Shown here: in pieces, positions 30,399 through 42,008 of the stretch
Layout of the letters: each line of letters starts with the position of its first letter
How positions within the stretch are numbered: the first letter of the stretch is position 1
Assembly (NCBI GenBank): GCA_958450365.1
Contig: CAUEEP010000741.1
Location: 2,118,501-2,182,500 of the forward strand
Direction: 5' to 3'
Length of the DNA stretch: 64,000 bases
Source: Mesorhabditis belari
Lineage: Eukaryota > Nematoda > Chromadorea > Rhabditida > Rhabditidae
Translations under genes and position numbers: made by a program
The notes under the pieces: generated by a model
What the model was told of the DNA's origin: nothing
Database searches by the model: none
Seen by the model: only the letters and a program-made list of their open reading frames with translations

Positions 30399-32258
30399 TC
30401 ACTTGATTTTATTGTTCCTGTAGGGTTTCTCGCCTTTGTCTAAGAAAAGATTTCCAAAATCATAAATCTTATTGATTACATCCGCACCGATAAAGAATTC
30501 CGTTCGTGTGAAGCAATCCTGACAAATTGGCATTTCAAAACAAAACATTGTACACATTTTCTTGTTTCTAGATCTAGAAAATCACTAGCCAATGAACAGT
30601 CAATCAATTCTTTAATTGTCAACAATTGTGTCAATAAAAGCTAATTTCGTCTACCCAAACTCAGTTTAGCCGCTCTTCCTTACTTTGATCAAATAAGCTT
30701 TTAATTGTTGTTGTTTTGTTGACCTGTTGTTTCCGTCCCATTCCACATTGGTGATCGATCCAGATCTTCGGTTGAATCTTGAAATATTCATCGAGCGTTC
30801 CCGTCAAGGAAACGGTTCCATTCGGGAAAAATCCCTCAGCCATCACATCGTCTCTGCTGACTAGAAGATCACTGGTATTGTACTTAAATTTCTACTGAAG
30901 AAGGTTCTGAAAACTCAGGTATTTCCCTCTCTTTCTTCCTTGAATTTCCCATTCCTTCTCGGCCAAAGAAGGCGCCGATAGCGCAGTCGGGCCTAAGCCT
31001 AAGCCATCAGCCTGGTAAGCGGAAGATGGAGGGTTCAATTCCCTCTTGGTTCCATTCCTTTCTTACTATAAAGATACCAACCAAAAAACCCGTCTAACGG
31101 CTGTTCTGCCGGGATGTTTTGGGGCAGAGGTTTTGTCGCCGTGGCGCAGTCGGATTCCTCGCCCCGGGAAACCCCTCGAGTACAAATTTTCAGCTTTCTA
31201 GCTCACTTCGTTGTAATTTTACGTTAATGTACAAATGGCATTTTGTATTGTCGCGTAGGCGTGACAGACGAACGAACGGATAGACGTTTTATTTTTTTGT
31301 ATATATCAGCAAACTTTTTACCCTAATCCTGAAACTTTTAGCTAAAATGGCTCATTTTTCAAGTTTATTGCTAACGGACTGGCTAACGGACTGGCTGACG
31401 GACTGACTGACGGACTGGCTGATGGACTGGCTGACGGACTGACTGACGGACTGGCTGATGGACTGGCTGACGGACTGACTGGCTGCGTTTGGAGTCCGCT
31501 ACGCGGCCGCACGGATATTTTACCTAGAGGTACTGAGACCACGTAGCACAAATCTGATTGCAGATTCGTATTTCTCGCCCCCGGAAACCCTCGAGTACAA
31601 ATTTTCAGCTTTCTAGCTCACCTCGTTGTAATTTTACGTTAATATACAAATAGCATTTTGTATTGTCGCGTAGGCGTGACAGACGGACGGATAGACATTT
31701 TATTTTTTTATACATAGTAGATTAGATTCCAGTTGAACATTTATATATATATTAGATTTTGAAGATAAACATTTAAAGTTGTGAAATCACTTACATTCAT
31801 TTTACTTTTAATAGTTTGAAGTTCTTATTGAAAAAAATGAATTACCTAAGCACAAAATGACAAAATGAATTACCTAAGCGACAAATATTTAAAGAAATAT
31901 AGAGTCCGAAATCATTTAAATGAATCGATTTCGTAATTTAAGCACAAAAGTGGCTGACTGACTGGCTGACTGACTGGCTGACTGACTGGCTGACTGACTG
32001 GCTGACTGACTGACTGACGGACTGGCTGACGAACTGACTGACGGACTGGCTGACGGACTGGCTGACGGACTGGCTGAGCTCAAACTTTCCCCAGAAAAAC
32101 CCACAATAATCGTGATCCACAATGGAGACTCTCAAATCGGAATCATGATATCGTCCACCATCAACTGTGCATAGGATTTGACCCCTTATTGCCACGGTTT
32201 GAAGATGACTTTGGACGTAGAGAAATAATGGGAAAAATGATAAAAGCTTGAAGGTCAT
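30399..32258 (-). CDS. Transthyretin-like family protein, gene A
   Basis: Secreted protein of the nematode transthyretin-like (TTR, PF01060-type) family. Members are small extracellular beta-sandwich proteins; a few act in signalling such as apoptotic-cell recognition, but most have no known role. Three exons, 32105-32258, 30724-30860 and 30399-30518, give 136 residues. Residues 1-19 form a signal peptide (MTFKLLSFFPLFLYVQS). The mature part has RGQILC, LRVSIVDHDY, the strand pair FPNGTVSLTGT, WIDHQC and CFTRTEFFIG, ending KIYDFGNLFL. Start chosen at the Met before the hydrophobic stretch; an upstream in-frame extension exists but has no signal-like sequence. Donor of exon 2 is GTCAAC (weak), supported by phase and homology to gene B. 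Intron 1 (1.2 kb) holds two minisatellites, a tRNA-like unit and a 130-bp direct repeat pair. Confidence 0.85.
30969..31054 (+). pseudogene. tRNA-Thr(GGT)-like pseudogene
   Basis: Starts ggcgccgatagcgcagtcgg (A box) and ends gagggttcaattccctc (T arm). The anticodon arm can be drawn as TCAGC-CTGGTAA-GCGGA, with anticodon GGT and one mismatch. The D arm carries an insertion (cctaagcctaagc), and the acceptor stem pairs poorly, so probably not functional. Lies in intron 1 of TTR gene A. Confidence 0.5.
31160..31700. repeat. Direct repeat pair of about 135 bp
   Basis: 31160-31295 and 31568-31705 share cctcgagtacaaattttcag through cgcgtaggcgtgacagacg and end in tattttttta-type sequence. Between them (31372-31490) is a minisatellite with ggactggctgacggactgac. 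Confidence 0.8.
31950..32078. repeat. Minisatellite ctgactgactgg
   Basis: Twelve-base units in intron 1 of TTR gene A, ending 26 bp from the exon 1 donor. Same sequence type as 31372-31490. Confidence 0.9.
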
Positions 32259-32635
32259 TCTTTTGAATGATTTTTCAACAGCAAACTTTCCCCAAAATTG
32301 AAATATTTTCCCCAAAATCGATCTACAATACGAAAGATTTAGAAATTGTTTTTTATTCACATTTTCTAGTCAAAACAAATGGCATTTTGAGAGCTCGAAT
32401 GGGATTTTGAAAGGCTTTGATTTGAAATTTGAAAGGCTTTTTTAGAATTTGGAATCTGAATTTGAATTTGGTTTTCTGTGAGCTGATTTTAAAGCAAAAG
32501 ATTAGCTGATTTTAAAGCAAACGACAGCAAACCCACCTTTTAAAGCACTTTTAAACTTTTTAAAGCAAGTTTTATCCATTAGCTTACCCCTTTCTTTCTG
32601 GTCCTGGCCTGGCCTGGAGATTTTGCTCTAGGAAT

Positions 32636-32745
32636 GATCCTGCTCTAGGAATGATCCTGCTCTAGGAATGATCCTGCTCTAGGAATGATCCTGCTCTAGG
32701 AATGATCCTGCTCTAGGAATGATCCTGCTCTAGGAATGATAAATC
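32636..32745. repeat. Minisatellite, 17-bp unit
   Basis: About six copies of ctctaggaatgatcctg, between TTR genes A and B. Confidence 0.95.
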
Positions 32746-32947
32746 ATTTCATAAATCATTTTCAGGAAGGTGTTCAAGAAGTGATGCAGCGAAAGACTTA
32801 TTATCTTCCAAATAATGAAATGTGTGTGGTGATGGAGAGACCCGGAAAGACCACTTTCTGTGAGCTAACAGAAAGCTAACAGAAAGATTTTAAAGCAAAA
32901 GGCTAGCTGATTTTAAAGCAAACGACATAGAAAGATAGAATGAATGT

Positions 32948-35900
32948 TTACTCAGAAGTCTGAGAATCAATTTGTTGGGGTTGAAGTTTGCTTCGACGCC
33001 GACCATTGCATCTAAAAAATGATGATAAAGTCCATTTTTGTTTACAAGCAAAATACGCTTGAAAAGGAGCCGAAATCGCTTACCTTCTTGTCTCTTTTCT
33101 TATCATATTATCCGGATCCGAAAGCGGGATATCCAGAAACACACGGAAGTAATAAATTTTATCAATCCATTCGTTTCCAATGAAAAACTCCGTTCTCGTG
33201 TAACATTCTTCCTAAATATTGTTTTTGCTAAACTTTCTGCTTCTGCTTCTGCTTCTGCTTCTGCTTCTGCTTTTGCTTTTGCTTCTGCTTCTGCTTCCTG
33301 CTTCTGCTTCTGCTCTGCTTCTGCTTCTGCTTTTGCTTCTGCTTCTGCTTCTGCTTCTGGACTCTTTCTGCTTTGATTTTGTGAGATGAAGTATACTCAA
33401 TAGCAGACTGAAAGGTATCAAAGTATCTATTGGGTTGATGGAAAAGTCCTTTCCGATTTTTTGGGAGAATACCTTAAATTTGTCCAATTTTGACGTTTTA
33501 TAGCTCATCCGAAAGCTGAATTCAAGACGGATCGATTGGTAAAAACCGTTTTGAGATATCTCTTTTCTAAAAGTTTTTACAGCTATTTTAGTAAGGGCAG
33601 AGCCAAAAAATGGCTGTTTTCACGTTTCGTTAGTTTTTCGTGCAGAAACCTAGGCTAAAAACAAAAACATGTAACTAACATGTTACTAACAGTTACATGT
33701 TTTTGTTTTTAGCCTAGGTTCGCGAAAAACGAAAGAAAATCGCGAAAAGCGGCGGAAAGGCCATTGATCTGAGGGTCGCTGGTTCGACTTCCACCGGTAA
33801 CAATATTTTTCAAAAATTTTTTGCTGAGATTCTGAAAATGCGTGTCTAGGGGTTATTTTTGACGCTGATCACGAAACACATGTTTTTAGCCGAGGTTTCT
33901 GCACGAAAAACTAACGAAACGTGAAAACAGCCATTTTTTGGCTCTGCCCTTACTAAAATAGCTGTAAAAACTTTTAGAAAAGAGATATCTCAAAACGGTT
34001 TTTACCAATCGATCCGTCTTGAATTCAGCTTTCGGATGAGCTATAAAACGTCAAAATTGGACAAATTTAAGGTATTCTCCCAAAAAATCGGAAAGGACTT
34101 TTCCATCAATCCAATACTAGACATGGGAGAATTCCAACTTGAACCTAAAAATATGAAATTAGTTCGAATTCGAATTTCCAAATCTGAGCTAACCGTCCGA
34201 ATCCGAACTAATTTCAGATTTTTTTCTTACTTTAACTAATTAACCTTTTTCAGATGTAACTTCAAAAGAATCTATAAGTCTTGCTTGACAAAATGATCAA
34301 AAATGATCATTTTGACACCAAAATGATCAAAATTGGCCCACTAGTTTTGGAGATACAGCCACGCAAAGTGGCGTGGTCAAGGGTTTAGGTCGGATTTGGA
34401 CGTAACATAAATACAAAACTACCGTGACTTTGCCCCCTTATCTCCTTTATCTTTATCTTCTACCATGTAGAAGGAAAGTGTCTGTTTATCTGTTTGTCTG
34501 TCCGTCAGGCGCATTTTTCTCAGCGCTTTCGACTCGTTGGAGATAAAGGGGCAAAGTCACGGCAATTTTGAAAGTTGAAAAACGTTTAAAACGTTTAAAA
34601 CGTTTGAAAAGTTTAAAAAACGAGAATCAAACTCTAGCTACCAAGATAAATTCCGAGAAATTCAGCTTTCTCTTTCAAATACTGCTTAACTTTTAGCATA
34701 TTCGCGACGATACGACCTGGCTCGTACACTACTGGACAATGAAATATCATAATTGAAAAAAGATCGTCCCTTTTGCGCGTATATAACTCCTTTGTCTTTA
34801 CCGTATTTCTAAATATTAATATTACCATTGTGTAGCCCTTGAAAAGAGCTTTCAGAAAATGTATAAGACTAATAGTTTAGACTAAAAGACAAGGGAGATA
34901 CCGACACGAGAAAGTGACGATCGTTTTTCAAATATCATATTTCATTGTCCAGTATATTTCATTGTCCAGATATTTCATTTCATTGTACCAAAAATGTTGG
35001 TGTTAACTCAAGCTTTTACGGACTTTTGTTATTTAGGTACTTGTCGGTGATACATTCACAGAGACTCAAACTCGGTTAAGCAAGGTGCTGACAACTGTGA
35101 GGGGTGATTATGTTCAGTGAAGTAGAGTGCTCGCCTGGAGTGATCAGTCGATCAGTGGAACGAAAATTGATCACCGAGAAGCTAGAAGCTGATGACTCGT
35201 GACAGCTGACGACTTCTGAAGTTATCAGTCGATCAGTGGAACGAAAATCGATCACCGAGAAGCAAGAAGCTGATGACTCGTGACAGCTGACGACTTCTGA
35301 AGTTATCAGTCGATCAGTGGAACGAAAATCGATCACCGAGAAGCAAGAAGCTGATGACTCGTGACAGCTGACGACTTCTGAAGTTATCAGTCGATCAGTG
35401 GGAACGAAAATCGATCACCGAGAAGCAAGAAGCTGATGACTCGTGACAGCTGACGACTTCTGAAGTTATCAGTCGATCAGTGGAACGAAAATCGATCACC
35501 GAGAAGCAAGAAGCTGATGACTCGTGACAGCTGACGACTTCTGAAGTTATCAGTCGATCAGTGGAACGAAAATCGATCACCGAGAAGACTCGGATGGGGA
35601 TGCTTAACCGAGATGAGTCTTTGTGGATGTCTAACCGACAAGTACCTTATTTATTTCGCAGAAAGTTCTCGGTAACTTTGTACTAGTTTTCAAGAGGAGA
35701 TTCAGGGTTATCGAATGACTATAATAGTTTAGTTTATCTTTGAATCTTCATCATGACCGGATGACCGACCGGTTAGGAGTCTTGTCTCATAAGCGGAAGG
35801 TCGAGGCTTCAATTACTCAGTTAAATTACAGTCAAAAATGTTTCTTTTTCCCACCAGGTGGGCTTTTTCTTTCACAACATTTAGGGTAATGGGGGTAGTA

Positions 35901-37224
35901 GGGATAACAGCCGCAGTGCACGTCTGCGCGAAATAAGGCGAAAAATGGACAAATGCCCGGAAAATGAGAAGCAATCAAAAGAACACATTGCACATCCGCG
36001 CGAAAAATGCGATCGCCGTTAAATTTGCTCACGGTAAGTGCTATTTGATGCAAAAAAAATGTCCTGAATTCAAATTTGAAAGAATTTTTCGAATCCGTCT
36101 GACAGATTTATTTTAAATCGAAAAAAATCGAAAAATCACTATTTTTCTATATAAACGTCAAAATTGCCTCTCTTTTACGCGCTGGTTCTCGGCGAAAAGG
36201 AAATTTTGGTGAGCCTCATATACCAAACTTTATGCTCAAGGGTCTTGTGCACATATTGACACCAAAGCGAGATCAATTGGGTGAATCTGTGAAAAGTTGA
36301 TGCCTTTTGAACGCAAAAGTAGCGTTTTTCAACTTTCTGCGCGCTAAAGCGTGGGGAAACTACCGGAACCATTACAAAAAAAACAAAATTATAAAATAAA
36401 CAAATGTGTTTTTATGAACTTCTTCAATTCTTTTTCTTTTTCTTCACTTCAATCAAAATTTTGGCTCTTTTTTTATTGTTTACATAATTTTGTTTCCAAC
36501 TAATGACGCCTGCTTCCTGTAAAACACAAATCATTCGTATAATCATTTTATGACACTGCAGTGCCATAAAATTGTGTGTTTAGACCTTTATTTCTTATTA
36601 TTTATCCTTTGTTTGTTTCAAATTATTGGTTTTTTCAATAAATGTCTTTTTAATCAGTTTTTAATCAGATTATCAGTAAAATCGTGACGACTATGCGAAT
36701 GTACGCATAAAATACAGATTGTGTTAAACTTACCGGCTCGGTTCGATTCCATCCACAGCGGTGATCGACCCACATCTTTGGCACAATCTCGAAACGCTCA
36801 TCAGTTGAACCGGACAATTCGACGGTTCCATCCTTGAAATAGCCTTCAGCAAGCACGTCATCTTTGCTGACTAAAGGACTGCTGACTGCTGACTAAAGGA
36901 CTGCTGACTGTTGACTAAAAGACTGCTGACTGCTGACTAAAGGACTGCTGACTGCTGACTCATAGATTTCGATCAATCACTTTTAAACAATTCCTCAATT
37001 TCCTCAAAATCCAGTTTCCATATTGGATTTTGTCAAAACAAGAAGTCAAATTTTCTTCCAAACTTACGATAATCATGATCGACAACTGAAACCCTCAAAT
37101 CAGAATCGTAATAACCGGTTGGACCATCCTTCTCCACTTCACAGTAAAAACTGCCAATTATAGTGATAGTTTGAAGCTTAGCTTCAAGAAAAATAAAGAA
37201 ACCCAACAAGAAAAGAAGCTTCAT
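32948..37224 (-). CDS. Transthyretin-like family protein, gene B
   Basis: Closest to gene A. Four exons in phase, 37068-37224, 36734-36870, 33084-33211 and 32948-33011, give 161 residues. Signal peptide MKLLFLLGFFIFLEAKL at 1-17, then GSFYCEVEKDG, LRVSVVDHDY, FKDGTVELSGS, WVDHRC and ECYTRTEFFIG. Exons 1 and 2 have the same phase and nearly the same length as in gene A (exon 2 is 137 nt in both). A fourth exon adds an Arg/Gln-rich tail (CNGRRRSK, then QPQQ). Intron 2 is 3.5 kb and contains at least four inverted-repeat elements and a minisatellite. The link across this intron rests on phase and on similarity of exon 3 to gene A. Confidence 0.8.
33230..33362. repeat. Hexanucleotide repeat (GCTTCT)n
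   Basis: About 20 units with gcttttgc variants, beginning 19 bp beyond the exon 3 acceptor of TTR gene B. Confidence 0.95.
33430..34114. mobile_element. Long-TIR mariner-type MITE
   Basis: Ends ttgggttgatggaaaagtcc and ggacttttccatcaatccaa, with inverted repeats of over 200 bp. The centre (33755-33800) includes tgagggtcgctggttcgact, a tRNA-like fragment without a full cloverleaf. Confidence 0.75.
34421..34565. mobile_element. Small foldback element
   Basis: Arms ccgtgactttgcccccttat and ggataaaggggcaaagtcacgg-type inverse about 140 bp apart. Interior has tgtctgtccgtcaggcgcat. Confidence 0.65.
34733..34952. mobile_element. MITE, ctggacaatgaaatat family
   Basis: 220 bp, TA on both sides, ends ctggacaatgaaatatcata / tatcatatttcattgtccag. 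A second copy is at 57439-57659. Confidence 0.8.
35036..35646. mobile_element. Foldback element with internal 81-bp minisatellite
   Basis: Ends ggtacttgtcggtgatacat and the inverted gacaagtacc-side (tgcttaaccgag...aagtacc), flanked by a perfect 7-bp duplication TTATTTA (35029-35035 and 35647-35653). The core is about six copies of an 81-bp unit (cgatcagtggaacgaaaatc start). In intron 2 of TTR gene B. Confidence 0.75.
35752..35822 (+). pseudogene. tRNA-Met(CAT)-like pseudogene
   Basis: gaccgaccggttaggagtc, then cttgtctcataagcggaag (loop CTCATAA, anticodon CAT) and gaggcttcaattactc. Stems pair only partly. From 35823 to 36733 (intron of TTR B) I see no further feature. Confidence 0.4.
36872..36962. 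repeat. Short tandem repeat, gactgctgactaaag unit
   Basis: About five imperfect copies, directly adjoining the acceptor of TTR gene B exon 2. The acceptor sequence ctttag|tcagc is itself part of the repeat unit. Confidence 0.85.
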
Positions 37225-37346
37225 TTTCCGTAATGTGAAAATTTTCCATTTTTCAACCACTTTTATTGACGCAGAAAATGTGTAGTCAAAACAAACAATA
37301 TCTATTGTTTCAGAAACGTTTATTGAAATCAGAAATTTATGAAAAT

Positions 37347-39246
37347 TTAGCAGACATGATCCTCCTCGGCTTGAACAACATCGAGAGTCACATAGGTCAT
37401 GTCATAAACACCATTGATTTTCGATGAGGGAACCTCGTATTTGGTTCTCGTCCAGCATCCCTAAAAATGCTATAAGATGATATTGATTTTTTTTTTATGA
37501 GAACAGCTTGCTATTTACTCCAAATATTGCTTTTTTGCTTGTAAACAGCCATATTAACTCGATTTTGAGACATTTAATACGCGCCCCAAACTGTCAAACT
37601 AAAATCGGGTAAATGATAACAAACCAATAATGCGCTGAGTGAAAAGTTATTTGGGTTCTTCTAGATTTTGATCCAACGGCAAGGACCCTTGTATTCAAAT
37701 CTGGTTATCGGACATTTTATACGCGCACCGCCCCTTTTTTCATTGTCAATCTAACTTTGCGCACAAATATCTTCGTATTGGGTTGGCCAATTTAAACATT
37801 CTTGGTATCATTACATGTGCTAAGTCTTTCTCTGTCGATTTGTACAAAAACTATTACAATTGGACAGCCCAACACCAAGGAATTTGAGCTCAAAGTTAGA
37901 TTGCCGATGGGAAAAGGGGCGGGGCGACGGACCTTTTATACGCGCCCCACTCCTTTTGCCATTGGCAACTTTGAGCTCAAATATCTTGATGTTCGACTGT
38001 TCAATTTAAATAGTTTTTGTACTGATCGATAGAGAAAGACTTGACGCATCTAATGATACCAAGAATATAGAAATTCGACAACCCAGCACCAAGATAATTG
38101 AACCCAAAGTTGGATTGCCAATGGCAAAAGGGGCGGCGCTATCAAATGTCGCTATGAAATCTCCGCCCCTTTTTTGTTGTGTTTGCCGTTGGCAATTTAC
38201 GAATCTTGCTCGTCTCTTGACCAGGTTTGTTTGAAAAACGTCGAATTTGCTTTCATTCGATAGAAAAATTAATTTGATTTGTTTGTATTCGATAGAAAAT
38301 TTGATTTCGAGTCGAATGAAAGCAAATTCAACGTTTTTCAAATAAATCCGGCTAAGATACGAGTAAAACACGATTGCCAACGGCAAACGGACCAAAAAAA
38401 GGGGCGGAGTTAACATGCCTGCTTGTAAACCAAGTCAGGCAAGATCAGGCTAGAACTCGGGTCCGTTTTTGCAGGCCGAAGCTAAGCCTGTGCCTGACTC
38501 TGACAGAAGCCATAAGACAAACCAGCCAGGTTCAACTCTGTACTGAAAAATAATCTTGAAAAAACTCTGCTTGCAAGTGCTGAAGCTATTTGTCTGAAGC
38601 TATTTGTCCATATTACCGTATTTTCTCTAATAGTAGTGCACCATGAGCGTCACCTAAATTGCTCGAAATCTCGAGAACCGCTTATCAGAACCTATCGATG
38701 TGGGGTCGGAAAATGTAGCTGACGATGAGATCTAGTGGAGGATTTGAGTGTTGAGCTTCTGCGCAAGCTTGGGAACTGTAAAATAGTCACCAACTCGGCT
38801 CGCCTGGGTCCACTACTATTAAAGAAAATACGGTAATACTTTTTTGTATGAAGTCTAAAACTCAAATCAAAGTAAACAGTTGGCTTTCTTTGGGGTTGGT
38901 TATTAGAAAGTGGAAAGAGTTTGCGATTTTCACCTCTTTCAAGATACGACACTTGTGATAGACGTAGAGATATGGCTCAATCGTTCCCCATTCATCATCC
39001 TGTCCAGACACCTCGAAGTTTCCTTGTCCGTCAGTGGTCACCGTCGCCAACTTGTCGTCTCTGGTGACTGCAAAGGGGTTTTAAACTTGAATAAAAAGCT
39101 TAGACTTTACCTCCATCTTCCTCCATCAGCTCAACTTTAAGCCCGGGCACTCTTTTCTTGTTACAAACGGTGATTCCCTTGACGGTAATGGTGGAGACTT
39201 TAGCCAAAGTGACTCCAAGAAGAGCGGCAAGGATCAAGAGCTTCAT
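37347..39246 (-). CDS. Transthyretin-like family protein, gene C
   Basis: Three exons, 39111-39246, 38934-39067 and 37347-37460, give 127 residues, the usual length for the family. Signal peptide MKLLILAALLGVTLA at 1-15. Mature domain: VKGITVCNKKRVPGLKVEL, then RDDKLATVTTDGQGNFEVSG, IEPYLYVYHKC and GCWTRTKYEVP, ending VYDMTYVTLDV and a C-terminal Cys. This is the most canonical TTR domain in the array. Phases are 1 and 0 at the two introns, as in genes A, D, E and F, which supports common descent. Intron 2 (1.47 kb) contains two palindromic MITEs of the 18.7-kb family, a further foldback and a TACCGTA MITE. Confidence 0.9.
37729..38140. mobile_element. Two adjacent palindromic MITEs (18705 family)
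   Basis: Units about 37729-37915 and 37940-38140, each with ctaactttg(a/c)g(c) / caaagtt(a/g)gattgcc ends and a tttttgtac(a/t) centre. In intron 2 of TTR gene C. Confidence 0.75.
38163..38412. mobile_element. Foldback element
   Basis: Ends ccgccccttttttgttgtgtt and accaaaaaaaggggcgg (inverted), with inner arms gaaaaacgtcgaatttgctt against aagcaaattcaacgtttttc. About 250 bp. Confidence 0.7.
38617..38837. mobile_element. MITE with TACCGTA ends
   Basis: Ends taccgtattttctctaatag and ctattaaagaaaatacggta. It shares the interior cttatcagaacctatcgatg (inverted) with the copy at 5966-6188. In intron 2 of TTR gene C. Confidence 0.75.
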
Positions 39247-39624
39247 TTCTGAAAGGGAAAGATTGAACGATGCAAAAATAGTAACGATATCTTAAGACAA
39301 TGAAATTTTAAGTAAATTGCTGGCATTGTAAGGTAAAGTAGAGTTTTGTAAGGTTTTGTAAAGCATTGTAAGGTACAGTTTTAGTTTTACTATACTAAGA
39401 ATAAGTTGGGATGAGATTTTAGACTGCGATTGTTAATCTAAAATTTCAGACTAACTGAGTGAGTATTTGAGTTTATTTAAGTTGAAAATGTTGTTGAATT
39501 TGTTATTGAATTTGTTTTTGGAGGAAAGTTTGATTGAAATCACTTGGATTTGGAATCACTTGGAAAAGATTAGCCTTAAAACTGAATACTTTTATCCTAG
39601 TAAACAGTGACAATGAGATGAGGA

Positions 39625-39790
39625 GAAAAAAGATTTGGCAAAGCAAGAATTGACAAATAAACAAAGCAAGAGTTGACAAATAAACAAAGCAAGAATTAGC
39701 AAATAAACAAAGCAAGATTTGGCAAATAAACAAAGCAAGAATTGGATCAAAACTTCCATTCAAACTTCCATTCAAACTTCCATTCAACTT
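39625..39790. repeat. Short tandem repeats upstream of TTR gene C
   Basis: Units of caaataaacaaagcaagaat (about four copies), then ttccattcaaac (four copies). 39790-40160 holds no recognisable gene. Confidence 0.8.
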
Positions 39791-40589
39791 GTAATTCAAA
39801 CGTTCAATGGTAAAACAGAAATAGTAAAACAGAAATGGCAAAAAAACGTTTAAAATGAGTAGCCTGAGTGAAAGTTTTACGAGAAAGAGTGCCCATAAAA
39901 AGACAAATCCCTATCTCGATATCATCTCATTTCTCTCCTTTCCCCCGAGATCACATCAATTTTATACTCCCGATTTTCTCAATTTCTATTTTCTCAATTT
40001 TTATTTTCTTACTCTTTTCTTAAACTTAAAAAAAGCGATATCCTTGAAAAAGGAATTTTTGAGATTTCTCTCTCAAATTCGTAAACAAATCGAAATCCTC
40101 TGAGTCATTGATTGTTATCGAAAGAAAAAATGGCTGATTATGATGTGATTTTTGAAACAAAGCATACATGTGAACAGTGAAACATTACACTATAGAGCGG
40201 GGGACTTCAAGCCTCGAAAAGTCGGTCTAAAACACATTTTCCCAAGCTTCCACTATGAAATTCGTGATCTACCTGAGATCTACCGAGAGATCTTCCGTGA
40301 TCTACCTTCCACTACATGAGAAAAAATGGTTTTCGAAAAAATATAGTGCCCCCTCAACCCCACAAGTACCGAAAGATTCGAAATTAATTAATTAACTTGT
40401 GCTGTTTTTAATGGTTGAATCAAGTGGTTTATTGCCAATGTTTTAATGAGTTCTGAATCAAATTTAGTGAATGTAATCAAGCATTAAATGTTTGTAATGT
40501 ATGCGATGTGATTGAAATGTGATTTTTGAAACAAATCAAACTCTGGTACACTGGTAAAATGAATTTATTATCCATTTATTATCCATTAA

Positions 40590-42008
40590 TTACCATTGCG
40601 TTAATTCTCCATCAAGATTCCTACACCAAGTTGTGTCATTCTTGGTGCGTAGATCGAGGCCAACAAGCGACATATTATAGACAGAGTTGTAGAAACGCTT
40701 TGGCACCCAGTATTGACTGATACGATGACAATGCCGCTAAAAAATAGATTAATCTCAATTTTTAGTTCAAAAACACAGTGTTACACCTTGTTATAGTACT
40801 TTGAAGTTCAGAGGTGGAAGTTCAGAGGCGCTCTCTAGTTTCCATAATTGGGCGCCACTCTGTATAATCTATTATTTAATAATTTCAACCAAATCAGGTT
40901 TTCCAATGAATCACTAACAGTCATATTGATAATCGAAGTGTTGTTTTTGTTATGGCAAATTAAAAAACTAAACGAGTTACATATAACGAGATAATTGGGC
41001 GTCGAGTTACGGTCGAAAAACCGAGCTTCGATAATTGTGTGCTGCCCTGCATATATGTTACGTCCGAATCCAACCAGGGTCCAGTTCCGATCCCGACGTC
41101 GGAATCCGACTACAATCATTGCCAATGGCAACCTGTCAATGGCAATCTGTCAATGGCAAACCGCAATGTAGTGGTCTTTGCCTCAATACTCTGAGGCGCT
41201 GCACCGGTGCCTTGGTAAATTTGATTTTATTCGATGCAAAATTTAATTCTCTATCGAATGATATCAAACTCATTCGAATCGAACAAACACAAAACAAGCA
41301 ATAGCAAAAATAGCTAGATTGCCACTGGCAAGACAATTACAGTCGTGGTTGGATTCGGACGTAGCATACATAGATTGCCATTGACAGATTACCATTGGTG
41401 TTCTAGCTGCCGAGAATTTTGGTGAGTCGGCTTATTCAGAACCCTTCTTTATATCGTGTTGGGAAATACAAGGAAAAACAAGTTTAGCTCCGGGATTCTA
41501 CGCTAGCTAGCTCCGAGTTCAGTCGAAAGCTCGGAGCTACACCAACTCCGATACTACACCAACAAGCTACACCAACTCGGATCCCAATGGCACCAGAATG
41601 TTCTAAACCTTCAACCTTTTACACATTTCAGATCTTACCGATGTTTCCAATCCACATCGATGATAGATGAGAATAAAGGCGTCAATGCTTCCGAACTCGT
41701 CCTCGCCACCAAATACCGTCCAAGTTCCGTCATGTGCCGGGCTCGTTTCATCCAATTTGTCATTAGGGTCAACTAAAAGTCTGTAGCTTATTATAACGAC
41801 AAAGCCATTTTTGAGTTCGCTCTAGAATTTTTAGATATTTTAGATCAAATTTCATTTACTAACAGAAGTCGTGTTCCCAAAGCTCCACTTTGACTCCTCC
41901 TTTTAGCACTCTTATCCCACAGACGAAAATCCCAGTTACGGTCACATTTGTCCACTCAGCTTCCACAATTGTTAGTTGAAAAATCAGCAAAATATAAGCC
42001 ACAAGCAT
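40590..42008 (-). CDS. Transthyretin-like family protein, gene D
   Basis: Three exons, 41864-42008, 41639-41772 and 40590-40736, give 141 residues. Signal peptide MLVAYILLIFQLTIVEA at 1-17, then WTNVTVTGIFVCGIRV, VKVELWEHDF, NDKLDETS, WTVFGGEDEFGSIDAF, LIYHRC and HCHRISQYWVPKRFYNSVY, with a longer tail ending LTQW. The exon lengths 145 and 134 nt are identical to gene E, its duplicate. Intron 2 contains a palindromic repeat at 41047-41371. The tail after the last conserved strand carries an extra cysteine (TWC). Confidence 0.88.
41047..41371. mobile_element. Palindromic MITE (TACGTCCGAATCC ends)
   Basis: Ends gttacgtccgaatccaacca and tggttggattcggacgtagc, inside TTR gene D intron 2. The paralogous copy in gene E is at 43605-43953. 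Confidence 0.7.

Noticed and set aside
30969..31054. Functional tRNA-Thr
   Set aside because: Insertion in the D arm and a poorly paired acceptor stem; better called a pseudogene until scored with a covariance model.
32760..32875. Possible plus-strand exon after ttttcag with about 35 codons
   Set aside because: It stands alone, ends in local repeats (gctgattttaaagcaaa) and has no partner exon; a TTR gene runs on the other strand nearby.
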